Origin: Caprella mutica
Lineage: Eukaryota > Arthropoda > Malacostraca > Amphipoda > Caprellidae
Assembly: GCA_947561585.1 (NCBI GenBank)
Contig: CANNZV010003180.1
Span: 1 to 64,000, forward strand
Direction of reading: 5' to 3'
Length of the DNA stretch: 64,000 nt
Shown: piece by piece, positions 21,511 through 34,025 of the stretch
How positions within the stretch are numbered: position 1 is the stretch's first letter
How the letters are laid out: the number at the start of each line of letters is the position of its first letter
Position numbers and translations under genes: made by a program
Notes under the pieces: model-generated
Seen by the model: only the letters and a program-made list of their open reading frames with translations
The model's database searches: none
What the model was told of the DNA's origin: nothing

Positions 21511-24500
21511 AAATCATGTCTAATTTTACAGCTCGGAAATCACAGTCTTTGCCTTCTTCTCTTTCTTTCAAATTTAGGTTTAATTTTGATAGCGTTAGGT
21601 AGGGGGATTATTAGTTTATATAGGTAGGATTAAATACAATATAGCAATAGTTTCAAGCAATTATTTCCCCAAAATAAAAGAGATATTACTTGATCACGTG
21701 CCGGTAAACAATACCTATACCCTAATACCAATACATCCTAGCCTGATTAAGAACCTTTGTAACAGGGTTGTGAGGTTGAACGTAAAACCAATAACAATAT
21801 ATTATCATTATTTCCCAGTCTAAATTTATTTTGCACAAATTTACTGCCCATTTAATATTGTCTGCTCTGTCGTTTCTGTTATTTTATTCCAATTCTTTTT
21901 CTCGTACACAGTGCAAAATTTATTCATTCAGAATATCAAAAATTGACGTTAAAAAATCATATAGGGTCTACCATTCAATAGATCTTTACTTGTTAATTGG
22001 AACTTCTGTAAGCGAAATTAATTGTATGTAATGGCAGGAGGAACCTTTACCTGATGTGATTGTTTAACATATTGAAAATATTAGAGAGGCTCTGTGCTTT
22101 ATTTGCAATTGATTGCTGGTTGTGTTTGAAATTTAGTTGACACATCAGATAAAGAGATCGAAAGTACAGCTTCTCCACTATCTCATTAGGTATTCCTCTT
22201 TTGTTTTTTAAATGAATGTCTTACGGATTCTTGTTGATTTATAATAGAAAACACTCAGTGAAGACGAGATATTTTATTGATTGAAAAGATATTGTTGGAA
22301 AGATTTTAAATTAAATTATTTACTGCGCCATTTTCCTCTCTGTTCAAGTATTTTCATTGATGATCACAAATACTTCGATGAAAGTTCATAGATTGAAGAA
22401 GATATTTTTAAGTTACTTAAAACTATAGTGTACCTGTGACTCTTTTTCCTCAAGACTAATTCGATTTTCGTGTCGTCCACTCAGAAATGCAACCCAGAAT
22501 CGAATTCGACTGAGAAAATTAACGGAAAAAACTTGGAAATTTTAGATTTTTGTGTTATCGCTTTGCTGAATGTAAACGGACTTGCGATAACTTGCGAGTG
22601 TTCTCGTGTACAGGCATACCACTCTAATCACGTCTCGGACTCACAAAAATGAGATGAGTGTGTGACATTCACCTGGTATTTAAAATATTTTATGAGTGAC
22701 ATGAAAAGTTGATTTCACTTCAGCTGTTTTCCTGTAACTAATGTAGGTAGAATAGATTAGAAATGATTACATGGTGAATAATCAGCATTATCTACTATCC
22801 AATCTCTTTTAATTTATCCCAGCTGTGTAATAAAGTTACAGTTAAAACAGCCTAATCTGAAATAATAAACCGACCAAATTATCAAAGTTATTTTCAAAAT
22901 ATGTCATATACTGGGAGAAATGACCCAGGCTTATTCGATTATTGCAAGCCAGAGACGTAATTAGAACTAGGTATACCTGCAATTCAAATTCATTTACTCT
23001 AATTTGATTTAATTTCAGTATTTTTTTACAAATTACATTAAATTAATAGAGATACAATTAAAAAAAACTGTATAGATGAAACAATGAGTTTATCCCTTAT
23101 AAACTATAATTAAAATTGCATAAAATTTAGTTCGGTATTTAAACATATTTTAATACGCTTTAATTACAATTTTTTGATACTCAGTTCGTCCAAAAGAACA
23201 AAACGGATAAACATTCCATGAATACCTAAGTAAATTAAGTATTCATTTACTTAACAAATTGATATTCAAAACAAGTTGCCTACATACTTTTTCTTTGAAT
23301 TTAAAATTAGCCAGAACATTAGATGATTATAGTGCACTGATTAAGGAAATGTTCGAAAACATTTGAGCGCAAATACAGACCATCAGATTAAATATTATGG
23401 TGTAGTGTACATCAAAACGATGAAGACATTATCCGCATTGATTAAAATAATTGATAAAAAATTGCTTGCAATGGAATTTTAATATCATAGTTGACAGAAA
23501 TTTTCTATGGATAGTTTTACCAAATATGAAAGATATAATATGATGATAGATAAAAAATGCAAGCACTAATGAAGTAAAATGTTTCAGTACAACACCTAAA
23601 GAAAATGAAAATAAATAATGTATAGGGAAAGAAATTGTACATATAGGATTAATGGTGTATGTAAGTCACAATTAATTGCCTTTCCAACTCTCGTCAAGTG
23701 AAGAATTTATTGAAGAATAACCTTTAATCACAAATGTTATATTCACCTTCACCCTATTTCACTTTCAAAAGGTGCGGCTAATTGCTAATAGAAACTGACA
23801 CTTCATAAAATAGAGAATCATTAGTCCCGCCATATGCATGCAAAATGATTCTACATTTCACATTTTGTCTCACAAAAAACCATTGGACAAAGTATGATAG
23901 CTGCCCCCAATTCGTTGATAATAATATAAACTGTTTACCAATGTTCTAAAATCTCTTTAATACTTAGCTCAAGAAAATTTTAGTGACACTTATGAGTATA
24001 AATTATCTTCGTAATATTGAAAATTTTAATTATTGAAGTTAGTTGCAATCATCCGCTGACTTTGCTTATATTTTGAACTTCCTTGAAGCTGAAGGCATTA
24101 ATTGATGAAATTACGAATCTGTTCACGTTCTTCTAGAAAGAGACTATCCTCTTAGTGTCTTCAGCAAGCGCCAATAAAAGGAAATATACTATCAAATTAT
24201 CCAATATAGTGGAGCATATTGGCTTCATTACACGAATTTGAAGTGAAGGTAAATTGAGTTAGATGCTTTCGGAATTGAAATCTAAATTAGAACCTTTAAT
24301 ATGTATATTATTCCAAATTGAATATCAGAAGTTTCTTTACTTTTATATCAAAATACAATAATCGTGAGAATAGAGTCAAACGTGACCGCTTTCAAAACTG
24401 TGTTCATTCCTTTGTCCCTCTAATAATAATGGTGTTAGTGGGTGATTATTTCTTAGACTTAAACACTGTATTGGCTAGAAAGCAGGATTTTCTTCTTAAT

Positions 24501-25679
24501 TTAATTTCGTTATAGCAACTCTGGTGTACTATAACAGAATATCGAGAGAAATTAGAAGAAGTTGCTTCAAGCCCTGGTTACACTATGCTATTTTCATTGC
24601 ACAACTTTCAAATAATTTTTAATGCATACACAACACTAATTGCAGAGGATCCGGTCTTTTAAGCCTGTAGGTCTAACAATTTCATTGTTATTTTGTCAAT
24701 TTGAGAATCAACATTAATTGCATTACCGAATATACTCTAAAATTTACTCGAATGTCAATTGCTCATTTTAACTTGAGGAGGAGGGATTTTGATGAGTAAA
24801 CAAGTTAAAATCCATTCTTTCTTGTGTATTTTATTTTCTAATATTCAAGATTGCATAACTATACATTTTTGTGACATGAATCGTTTAAATATTTTGAAAG
24901 GAATATAGAGTTGATAAATGGGGAAAGCAATATTTACTATCCTTGGACTAACATAATTGGAGACGGTTAATCAGAATTAAATAGATAGAATTGTTAAATA
25001 ATTGGGAAAGGCGGGTCGACTATTTGTGGTTCTTATGATGAACTCTTTTATGCAACAGTTGAATGATGACATATCTTGCATGAGATTCTCCTACTTTAGA
25101 ATATTTTTATTTCCAAAGTAGCAAGATTTTTGAGCAATTATCCAACTGCTTCTTTGATAGTTAGAAAATATAGAGAACTTGATTATTGCTCTAGAAAAAA
25201 ATAAATATAAATAGAACAATAAATTATTGGTTTTCTTTTCAGTTTGAAATGCAACCAAAATCACATGACATTCATAAGTTTTTCTGAGCATCCACAAAAT
25301 ATAAATTATACTATTACAATTTTCTAATAGTCATATGATCAAGTTGTAAAGTGATTCATACTCCCTTCATTACGAGTTCACTTTAAAAAAGGTAAAAACT
25401 CTGCCCCAATTAGATTACGTATATTATAGTTCTGCAATATTGGCTAATTTGAATTATTTTCCTGAAAGGAATATTGCATGCATCACAAACTGAATGAAGA
25501 CAAAAACAGCTATCAAATTGTCTAATTATGGCACTGCAATTGAATTCACTTCAGTTGTGGGCGGCTATTGACGAATTTGCATGAGAAATTCTAAACCATG
25601 ATAAGTATATACAATGAACAAATATTCGCACACATGAAAAATTATATTTCTATGCATGTAAAACACTTATGTCCAATAA
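21511..25679. other. Long AT-rich stretch, little recognisable
   Basis: Four kilobases without satellites, TE ends or long frames. ORFs of 60-66 codons occur by chance. It could be intronic or intergenic host DNA. Confidence 0.5.
25091..25189 (-). CDS. Possible terminal exon (weak)
   Basis: On the minus strand a strong polypyrimidine acceptor (TTATTTTTTTCTAG, just above 25189) precedes an open run AIIKFSIFSNYQRSSWIIAQ ending at a TAG at 25091. Only the acceptor and the 32-codon frame support it, and the composition is close to chance for AT-rich DNA. Unrecognised. Confidence 0.2.
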   Translation of the reverse strand, partial: AIIKFSIFSNYQRSSWIIAQKSCYFGNKNILK

Positions 25680-25835
25680 TTCTTCTTCTTGACGCATTGT
25701 CTTCGATGTTCTTGATATTAATTTATTGGTGCTCCTTTTCCAATTTGATTACTTAAATATTGCCATAATTTTCGATAGTGTTCAAGTCTTTGGACTGTCG
25801 TGGCCATTGTAAGACATAAACAAGACAAGAAAATG
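25680..25835 (-). pseudogene. Tc1 transposase C-terminal relic
   Basis: The minus strand reads YVLQWPRQSKDLNTIENYGN, a degraded form of the Tc1 third catalytic block (LxWPxQSPDLNPIExLW), followed by a short Lys-rich tail. Surrounding transposase sequence and ends are not recognisable. Confidence 0.65.
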
Positions 25836-25919
25836 ATTTTTCGAGAATAACGTACTGCTAAAAATATACGAGTCAAATTGACTGAAAATTTGAGTTTTCA
25901 GTTTGTCCCAAAACTGGTT

Positions 25920-26240
25920 AAAAAATGGGAGACAATTTGACTCATCCTAATATTTTACTACAAACAAGAGTCATATTGACTCCTAATTCAGAGTCAGATT
26001 GACTCATACTAATTATTTTACTCACAAACAAGAGTCATATTGTCTCCTAATTCAGAGTCAGATTGACTCATACTAATTATTTTACTCACAAACAAGAGTC
26101 ATATTGTCTCCTAATTCAGAGTCAGATTGACTCATACTAATTATTTTACTCACAAACAAGAGTCATATTGTCTCCTAATTCAGAGTAAAATTGACACAGT
26201 AAAAAGCAATAACTCAATTATATGAGTAACATTGACTGCA
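25920..26240. repeat. 64-bp tandem repeat
   Basis: Four to five copies of a 64-bp unit beginning GAGTCAGATTGACTCATAC; each unit contains GAGTCA...TGACTC-type inverted half-sites. Confidence 0.9.
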
Positions 26241-26705
26241 AATTCAAAGTCAGGTTGACTCGAATGGAGAATTCTTTAATTATAAAATCACACAAAAATA
26301 AGAGATAGAATGAAATTAACTTAGGAGTATGAAATTGTATTTTATCAAAATATGGAGAGTACAGAACAAATGTGTTGACATGAACATAAGAGAGTCACTC
26401 TAAGGTTTACACGTGGATGGTAAAAAAAATATAGAAAGTATATTTAATTGTACTATGTACATCATTTCAAACAAAACCCTATTAAATATTCAAGTTAAAG
26501 CTATCCGTATTTAATATTTTATATAATTTCAGTGAATAACAGACATTGAATTTACATATATGAGTTTTTTAATATATGAATCGTTGCAAGCAAAGCCCTA
26601 AGGGATATAAAAGATAGCTATTTCAATAATAATTATACAAAATCATTTCAACCGATAATAACTAAGGAAATCAGTATACATTATGTAGTTACCTTTAACA
26701 GAAAA

Positions 26706-26830
26706 CTAGGAAAATATAGTTTCTCAATAGACTTGTATTTTTTTATAAATAAAATTTGAAAAAAAATTGTAGCTTCAATATAAAAGTTGTATACTGTTTT
26801 TTTTTTCATTATAACTTAAGTTACTGGTTA
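26706..26830 (+). repeat. Direct repeat D, copy 1
   Basis: About 120 bp nearly identical to 27675-27797 in the same orientation (ACTAGGAAAATATAGTTT ... TTGTAGCTTCAATATAAAAG). Copy 2 lies inside element E, copy 1 outside it. Confidence 0.88.
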
Positions 26831-27027
26831 TAAAACTACAAAGCATTTAGAATTTGGTTCTACATTTTTATTTTATGCAGTTTGGTATATTCTTGTGATT
26901 TTTCTTATACCCTTGAACAACATTTCTAGAGAAATTTTAATTTGAATGGAGAGGACCTATATAAGGTAATTGCTTAAATGAAATTGTCTATTTCATTTTC
27001 CAAGAAAAAAAAATTAGTTAAAGCTAC

Positions 27028-27264
27028 TGTAATTGAACAATTTGGTATTTCTTTATTCAACTTGTGTACCAATTGTGGAGTTTTCAAGAAGTCTTCAATC
27101 CCTACCAAAAACTTTTGGGTGAACACCATAGTCTTCTTTTGAGCATTTCTGTAGGACAAATTACAAGTGGCGTACGCAGAAAACTTAAAAATCCACGAGA
27201 CCAGCAGCTCGTCATCAACCAAAATTATTCCTTCACCTTCTGTTTGAAAAACTGACGCAAACAC
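27028..27264 (-). CDS. Coding-like internal exon, unrecognised protein
   Basis: A 237-nt minus-strand frame (79 codons, phase 0 at both ends) starts after a good acceptor, CTATTTTTAATGCAG, and ends at a possible donor, ATTACA|GTAGCT. It reads VFASVFQTEGEGIILVDDEL, then LVSWIFKFSAYATCNLSYRN, and ends near HKLNKEIPNCSIT. Composition (acidic, amphipathic, many non-AT-rich codons) is far more protein-like than neighbouring ORFs. The flanking 164-codon ORF (26974-27468) extends it only by reading intron and TE sequence. I do not recognise the family. The upstream partner exon might be 29816-29877, on the other side of element E, which would then sit in an intron. Confidence 0.4.
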
Positions 27265-27674
27265 CTGCATTAAAAATAGAAAATATGAGTAAATTGTGGA
27301 TAAATGCCTTGTTACACGGTGCGAGTAAACGTGCGAGTTGGCATAGCCAGATACTGTAGTACAGCTGGGTCTAGGAAAAAATCCGCCCGGGAAAAAAAAC
27401 CCGGAAATCATCAAACGATGAATGAATATCCTCACGTCAAAAAAAGAATATTTAATAAATACTTTCATCCATTTTTTCCCAAAAATACCTACAAAATAAG
27501 GAAAGCATGTACTTATAGTATCAAATAAACTGTTTGAATTAACACATATAAAATTGTTAGACTGTTTACAAATTAACGTTACAAAATCTGAAAATTGTAA
27601 ATAGGCTGTCCGAAACTGAAAGTTTAAATTGTATGTTATGGCCTTAATTTAGCTTATAGATGAACTATATTCGT

Positions 27675-27797
27675 CATACTAGGAAAATATAGTTTTTCAA
27701 TAAACTTGTATTTTTTTTATAAATAAAATTTGAAAAAAAATTGTAGCTTCAATATAAAAGTTCTATACTATTTTTTTCATTATACCTTAAGAAGTTA
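27675..27797 (+). repeat. Direct repeat D, copy 2
   Basis: Second copy of the 120-bp sequence at 26706-26830, 0.97 kb away. The plus frame that continues past it to 27945 ends in a 50-codon run (SYFYNIAKSNKKSYYLRFF ... DFDGEDLPI) that I cannot identify. Confidence 0.85.
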
Positions 27798-28634
27798 CTT
27801 CTACAACATTGCGAAGTCTAATAAAAAATCTTATTATTTGCGATTCTTCAGAGAAGTTTTACCAGCAATAAGTTGCTCTAAACAAATTTCCTGTAATGAT
27901 TGTTATGTTACAAAAGACTTTGACGGAGAAGATTTACCCATTTAAAGTTATATTTATATTTCTTTATTATACCTTTTGTGATTGTGACATTTCATTAACC
28001 ATAAGTAGATGTAACATAATATATATTGTATATACACAGTAGAAAGAAACTAGTTAACTATTAAACTATAGACTGATGGTAGATGATTAAAACTAGCGAT
28101 ATACAGTATAATTATCAATAGACAAATAAGGCATAGAAATGTTCAAACGATGTCATTCAGTTAGTATATTACCACTTGAATGAACGATGCAGCAATAAAC
28201 TGATTTAAACTAAACAAGTATTGAACATGAACAAAATTTCGTATAATACTATATCCAAAATTTAACTCATTTAAATATTACTTCTTCTTTATCTTCTAAA
28301 TCTACACTCTACGAGTCTGCTGCTACAGTGACTATACATCATAGATTTGATGTTTATTATTAGGCATTGAGCTTGAGACTGATAGTCAAAGATTAAAACC
28401 AGGGATATGCAACTATCAATAGAGAAATAGGTCACAAATATGTGATCTTGGGGGATTTTTTTCCTCCGGGGGATTTTTTCCAAATACCAGTACAGCTACT
28501 CCCACAGTGTGACCGCATCAGTCTAGTAACTCTAGTTAGTAACTTGCATGCGAGTAACTACCAACATTTTTTTTGTTTTAACTCGCAACTCATGGGCGAG
28601 TCAGCCACTCGTCAGCAAGACTCGGATTATAAAA

Positions 28635-29590
28635 AAATTACAAATAAAATGACAAATTTGTAAATAAATAACAAATTTATAAATAAATTATAAATTTATA
28701 AATAAATTATAAATTTATAAATAAATTATAAATTTATAAATAAATTATAAATTTATAAATAAATTATAGATTTATAAATAAATTATAAATTTATGAATAA
28801 ATTACAAATTTATGAATAAATTACAAAATTATGAATAAATTACAAATTTATGAATAAATTACAAATTTATGAATAAATTACAAATTTATGAATAAATTAC
28901 AAATTTATCAATAAATTACAAATTTATCAATAAATTACAAATTTATCAATAAATTACAAATTTATCAATAAATTACAAATTTATCAATAAATTACAAATT
29001 TATCAATAAATTACAAATTTATCAATAAATTACAAATTTATCAATAAATTACAAATTTATCAATAAATTACAAATTTATCAATAAATTTTAAATTTATGA
29101 ATAAATTACAAATTTATCAATAAATTTTAAATTTATGAATAAATTTTAAATTTATGAATAAATTTTAAATTTATGAATAAATTTTAAATTTATGAATAAA
29201 TTTTAAATTTATGAATAAATTACAAATTTATGAATAAATTACAAATTTATGAATAAATTACAAAATTATGAATAAATTACAAATTTATGAATAAATTACA
29301 AATTTATGAATAAATTACAAATTTGTGAATAAATTACAAATTTATCAATAAATTACAAATTTATGAATAAATTACAAATTTATCAATAAATTACAAATTT
29401 ATCAATAAATTACAAATTTATCAATAAATTACAAATTTATCAATAAATTACAAATTTATCAATAAATTACAAATTTATCAATAAATTACAAATTTATCAA
29501 TAAATTACAAATTTATCAATAAATTACAAATTTATGAATAAATTTTAAATTTATGAATAATTACAAATTTATAAATAAATTTTAATTAAA
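28635..29590. repeat. 19-bp palindromic satellite
   Basis: About 50 copies of AATTTATCAATAAATTACA (19 bp) with blocks of TATGAAT, TATAAAT and TTTTAAA variants. Each unit contains AATTTAT...ATAAATT, so it is near-palindromic and could form hairpins. It lies inside element E. Confidence 0.95.
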
Positions 29591-29815
29591 TTTCCTGCGA
29601 GTGTAGGTTAACTGCCTATTCTCAAACCATCAGCTCACACTTATGTGACTGGGTTAAGTGAGTCGAGCTACTGGCATGCGAGTACAGTGGGACAGCTGCT
29701 GTCCGCTGTCACGACAGTAACTTGCACCGTGTAACAAGGCCTCTATGCTTTGTATCAATTTTTATAATAATTATCTTTTAGGAACATATTAGGATATTTA
29801 GAATGTTTTACTTAC

Positions 29816-29877
29816 AAATTTTCTGATTCAATTGGAGACTTATTGTTAACATTGAGTTTTCCTTCATCTGGAACATC
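29816..29877 (-). CDS. Possible small exon (weak)
   Basis: Minus strand: after an AG at 29878-29879 the frame reads DVPDEGKLNVNNKSPIESEN and meets a consensus donor, AATTT|GTAAGTAAA, at 29816/29815. The donor is strong and the translation protein-like, but it is only 62 nt and the phase (2) does not match the phase-0 start used for 27028-27264 unless an alternative acceptor (GCGTCAG, 8 bases further in) is used there. Confidence 0.25.
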
Positions 29878-30744
29878 CTCTCATTGAAACGAGAATGATA
29901 CTATCCATCAAATCAATATAATGTGATTTCTTCAGCTTATTAATAATCTTAAATATACTACACAGTATTGTTTTCATATTTAATAAAGTATTCACTACCC
30001 TTTTTTTCAATCAAAGCTCTTAACCTAAAAATCTGCAGGAATATTATTTACACACATTTAATATTGGCAAGCCTGGGTTTTTTTTTTTCAAAGAATACAC
30101 TTTTTACATGCATGGACCAAATAGGTAGGTGCAATCTTAAATATTGTCACCATTTACTTAATGGTTGATTCCTCTAGATACTTTCAAAATAGATAGAGTC
30201 CTTCAAAACTTCAACAGATACAGTTTCATATCTCTACAGTTCTAAATGTTCTTCAAAAGAATTATCACAAAAGTTAGGCTGAATTTCTACCAAAATATCG
30301 GTGTCAAACTGATATGGTATAATAGGGAATATTGTTATTTCTTACATGAGGCAAAATAAAGATTTCGCGTTAGGATGTGTATCATCAAACTTCAGAGTAG
30401 ATTGGTGAATTAGGGGCCGAAATAATGATATTAACATCTATGCAAGTACGTAATGTCATATTTATGAAGTGGAGTATCAAAACACACCTTAAACAAAATT
30501 CAAACATGAACAGACGCGTGACGTAAGTCTGAGTGGCTGGATGCCATACTTCAACACTTTAAATAAAGTTCAAGCTAATTGAAATTTTTAAATTGTTTAT
30601 TGATTTGAATTATTTCAATATTGATAAATTTATTCAAACAATCAAACTTATTAACTTCTAATTTTGTTGTTAAATGTGACACTCCACTATTGGAGTTTTT
30701 CTATCCTTGACTCAAACGACTCGCAATTTTCTTTCAGTGCGAGG

Positions 30745-30900
30745 ATGTATTGCGTTGGCCAGGTCAGTCCCCTGACTGGAACCTAAATTAAAATCCTATT
30801 AAAATCTGGCGAATATCATCAAGAACTTGAAGAAAATATGCCAGAATATTGTGAAAAAGTAAAATAGAGTTTTAGCTGTTAAACTCAATTTAAGATATAT
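30745..30900 (+). pseudogene. Tc1 transposase C-terminal relic
   Basis: Plus strand reads CEDVLRWPGQSPDWNLN then NPIKIWRI in adjoining frames, the decayed WPGQSPDLNPIENLWRI block of a Tc1 transposase, followed by Lys/Arg-rich remnants. No ends found. Confidence 0.7.
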
Positions 30901-31308
30901 CGGAAAGATAAGATGGAAAAGAAGGGAGTATGGTTTATCAACATCCTTTATCTCTTTCAGCTACATTTAGGGAAGGGATAATCCAATGAATTATGTTTCT
31001 AGATTCTAGAGTTTCTAGACCAACAAGTTACAGGAGGTTATCTAAGACTGAACTTTACACAGGGTCAGACTATTTGAAAAATGTCGACTATAAACAGACA
31101 AAATGTTAATCAAAGTGACATTTTGAACGAAATTACTAGTGACGGTTCCATCTCCAGATATTGCCAAGGTCATTCATGTTCAAGAATCAGATAAAAAAAT
31201 TATCACTGCGCAAATTAACAAATATTGTGAAAGTTATGATAAAAGGCCACAAACACATTCAAAAAACGCTCGTAACTTCCAAACCATAACATCAGCGAGT
31301 GATTTTTA

Positions 31309-31861
31309 ACCGCAGTCATAAAAACCCCGAGTCAAATACCTCCCGGACAAAAAACCTTCGTGCAATAATCCCCAAAGACAAATACCTCCAACCAAACCCC
31401 CCGGTGTAAAAAACTCTTGTCGATATAAATAGCCTATTTCATTGTTTTTTTCATTTACATTGATTTTTACAAAAATGTTATAAATATAAAAAGATATAGC
31501 GCAATGTATACTATACTTTTTTACTATAAAATAGGTATACATTATTTTGCTAAAAATTTGTCTTAGTTTCGGTGAAAATTGGATAATTATTGGCTCGCAT
31601 TGAAAAATGTTATCTACTGTATATTAATAAAAATGAATTAGACTATCTATATTAATAAAAATGAATTAGACTATCTATATTAATATAAATGAATTAGACT
31701 ATCTATATCGACTGGAGGATTTTTGCACCGGGGTATTTGGTTTGTTGGGTTTTTGTCTGGGGGGATTATTGCAAGGGGATATTTGTCCGGAGGAAATTTG
31801 GCTAAGGGGGTTATTGACCGCGGTTTTTTTTTTTTTTTTGCACTGGGGTTTTTTGTCCTGG
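31309..31861. mobile_element. Inverted-repeat MITE F with 15-16-bp end units
   Basis: The first ~125 bp (31309-31435) are the inverted counterpart of 31700-31823: landmarks ACCGCAGTCATAAAAACCCC versus GGGGTTATTGACCGCGG, and TATATCGAC next to the interior on both sides. Each arm is made of 15-16-bp units of the type TTTTTGTCCGGGGGA; extra units run on to 31861. The ~265-bp interior contains a 27-bp triplication. No coding capacity. Confidence 0.85.
31618..31704. repeat. 27-bp x3 tandem repeat inside MITE F
   Basis: Three copies of a 27-28-bp unit with TATTAATAAAAATGAATTAG, immediately inside the right arm of MITE F. Confidence 0.9.
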
Positions 31862-32198
31862 AATCCTACTAACTATGAACACAATACGTACATTTTGATA
31901 ATTACATAATTTTTATAGGTAAATAGGAGTCAATTCTATTCTATATATTAACACGATAGTGTGTGCTAGTGTATGTCACTGACTAAATATACAGGGCAAG
32001 TGGTGAGCCAGTGACCAAAATAATATCGCGTCTTGCAAGACGGTTAATTCCTTATTTTGGGGTCACTTTACTGGCAGGCAATCTGTCGTCTTTTCAATGG
32101 AGTAATGATAAATAACTGAAACAAAATAAGGTTTTCAGCGTCCTGTAATCGCTGCAACACTCCCTCTCTCTAGTGTAGTTTTTCATAACTCTATGATA

Positions 32199-32425
32199 CA
32201 GGGTGACCCAGAAAAAAGTGTACTCAACTTTGAATAATTAAATAAAAATATGGAATTTAAAAACATATAATAAATTTTAAGCAATGACGGTGGTATAAAC
32301 TATAAATAATACAAGTGAAAATATATAATTTGTAACTTTACTTTGAGCTCTAATTTATATTCATTTGTAAATACAATATTTTCATTAATTAAAAGTTGGG
32401 GTACATTTTTCTGTGGGTCTCACAG
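32199..32425. mobile_element. 227-bp MITE, Tc1/mariner type
   Basis: Bounded by TA (32197-32198 and 32426-32427). Ends: CAGGGTGACCCAGAAAAAAG and the complement-like TTTTTCTGTGGGTCTCACAG, about 25 bp of imperfect TIR. No coding capacity. Confidence 0.7.
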
Positions 32426-33589
32426 TATAGCAGTGTTGACCTGAAAATAAGCCATGCGAGCAGCATGAGATTGCCCTGGAACAGTAACATTGATACACTC
32501 AAAAAAAAATTAACACAATTTGATATTATTCATGAAAAGGATAAAATATTTGAAATTTTATTAAAAATGTAAATTTAATTTCTTAATAAACTTCCAATTC
32601 ATTTAATATTGACCTGATCAATCATTTGCTTAGTCTGTATCATGAATACAGATTTACAATTAGAAAATTATATATTTAATGTTGACTATTATAAAAACCG
32701 AAAACATATATAATCAAATTAAATAAATCACGGTGGGTGAAGTGTTGGTGGGGGAATTGAAGGTGAACTGATGGATATGAAATATAACTTAGTTTAAAAG
32801 GTTTCATGGTGATGATATTCTATGGATGATATGAACTGTAGCTACTTGAATAATTTATTAAACTGAATTTACTCTCCAAAATGATGGAGAGTAACATGTT
32901 AAGTTTGTGGTTAGAACAGACCAAAACCTATTTGTTGATTTCTAATTCCATGGAATTTCCACGGGTTCCAGCTAGTATATATAATTTCACAACATTTCAC
33001 ATTACCAACATTTCACTTCAGTAAGACTACATAATTCAATAACCCTACCAATAACAAAATATCAATAATTTATCCGTTATCTACTTCCAATACAAGAAAA
33101 ATTAGGAGGTGAAGACTTATTTATTATTTTTTTCCGATAAACATTGGAAATAATTTGTTTGACCAAATGTAGACCAAAAAAGGACAGAATTGAAAATAAC
33201 GAGGGAAAAGGAATTTCACTCCATATTTAGAGGTGAACTAGTACAAAAAATTGGGAAATTTGATGAATATATTGAGGTGAAAATATTAGATTATTTATTA
33301 TAATTTTCAAGACATTTTGTTTAATGGAAATTAAAGATGCTAACCTATAATAATATTAGGTTATCAAATAAAATGATAGTTTAATTTTTTAAATAAGAAC
33401 CATAGTAGAGAAAAAGTGCTCATGTAATTATGTTTTCTCAGTTTACAAATTTCAAATTTCCAAATAGAAACTTCCAAATAGGATTAAGAATGGTAATGTG
33501 TGTAGATATTTCGCAAATTGGTGTGTGTGCACATTGACAAACTTTGTAAGGAAAATGAAATTATTTTTTTATGCTGCAATCAATATAAC
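32426..33589. other. AT-rich stretch, nothing recognised
   Basis: Unique AT-rich DNA with no clear frames or repeats. Confidence 0.5.
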
Positions 33590-34025
33590 AGTACGTCATC
33601 ACTTCGACTTTTATTACTGATGTACATCATCACAGTGCCTCTTTTCTCTGATAGTATATCATCACAGTGACTCTTTTCTTTGATAGTACATCATCACAGT
33701 GACTCTTTTCTTTGATAGTACATCATCACAGTGACTCTTTTCTCTGACAGTACATCATCACAGTGACTCTTTTCTCTGATAGTACATCATCACAGTGACT
33801 CTTTCTTCTGATAGTACATCATCACAGTGACTCTTTTCTCTGATAGCACATCATCACAGTGACTCTTTCTTCTGATAGTACAACATCACAGTGACTCTTT
33901 CTTCTGATAGTACATCATCAAAGTGACTCTTTCTTCTGATAGTACATCATCAAAGTGACTCTTTTCTCTGATAGTACATCATCACAGTGACTCTTTCTTC
34001 TGATAGCACATCTTGAAGTGACTCT
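33590..34025. repeat. 32-bp satellite, block 3
   Basis: About 13 copies of the same 32-bp unit as at 984-2870, same orientation, more uniform in the middle and degenerate at the edges. Confidence 0.95.

Larger units (their letters stand above)
27306..29740. mobile_element. Inverted-repeat element E
   Basis: A perfect 17-bp terminal inverted repeat, GCCTTGTTACACGGTGC at 27306-27322 and its complement at 29724-29740. Inside lie an inverted pair of 15-16-bp minirepeats (27362-27403, GGAAAAAATCCGCCC type; 28448-28482), direct repeat D copy 2 (27675-27797), a diverged 70-bp direct repeat (28070-28142 and 28377-28446) and a 19-bp satellite. GCGAGT/ACTCGC-rich patches adjoin both ends and the satellite. 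No target duplication and no transposase found. Confidence 0.7.

Noticed and set aside
26974..27468. The whole 164-codon ORF as a protein
   Set aside because: Its upstream part is element E sequence (TIR and minirepeats), and its downstream tail passes beyond a plausible donor. Only 27028-27264 is coding-like.
27730..27945. Plus-strand 71-codon ORF ending DFDGEDLPI
   Set aside because: The first third is direct repeat D. The rest is protein-like, but no good acceptor or homologue is recognised.
30230..30440. Minus-strand exon-like runs (ISLFRPLIHQSTLKF, FDTDILVEIQPNFCD)
   Set aside because: A good GTAAGA donor exists, but the phases of the two runs do not join and stops follow. Probably chance in AT-rich DNA.
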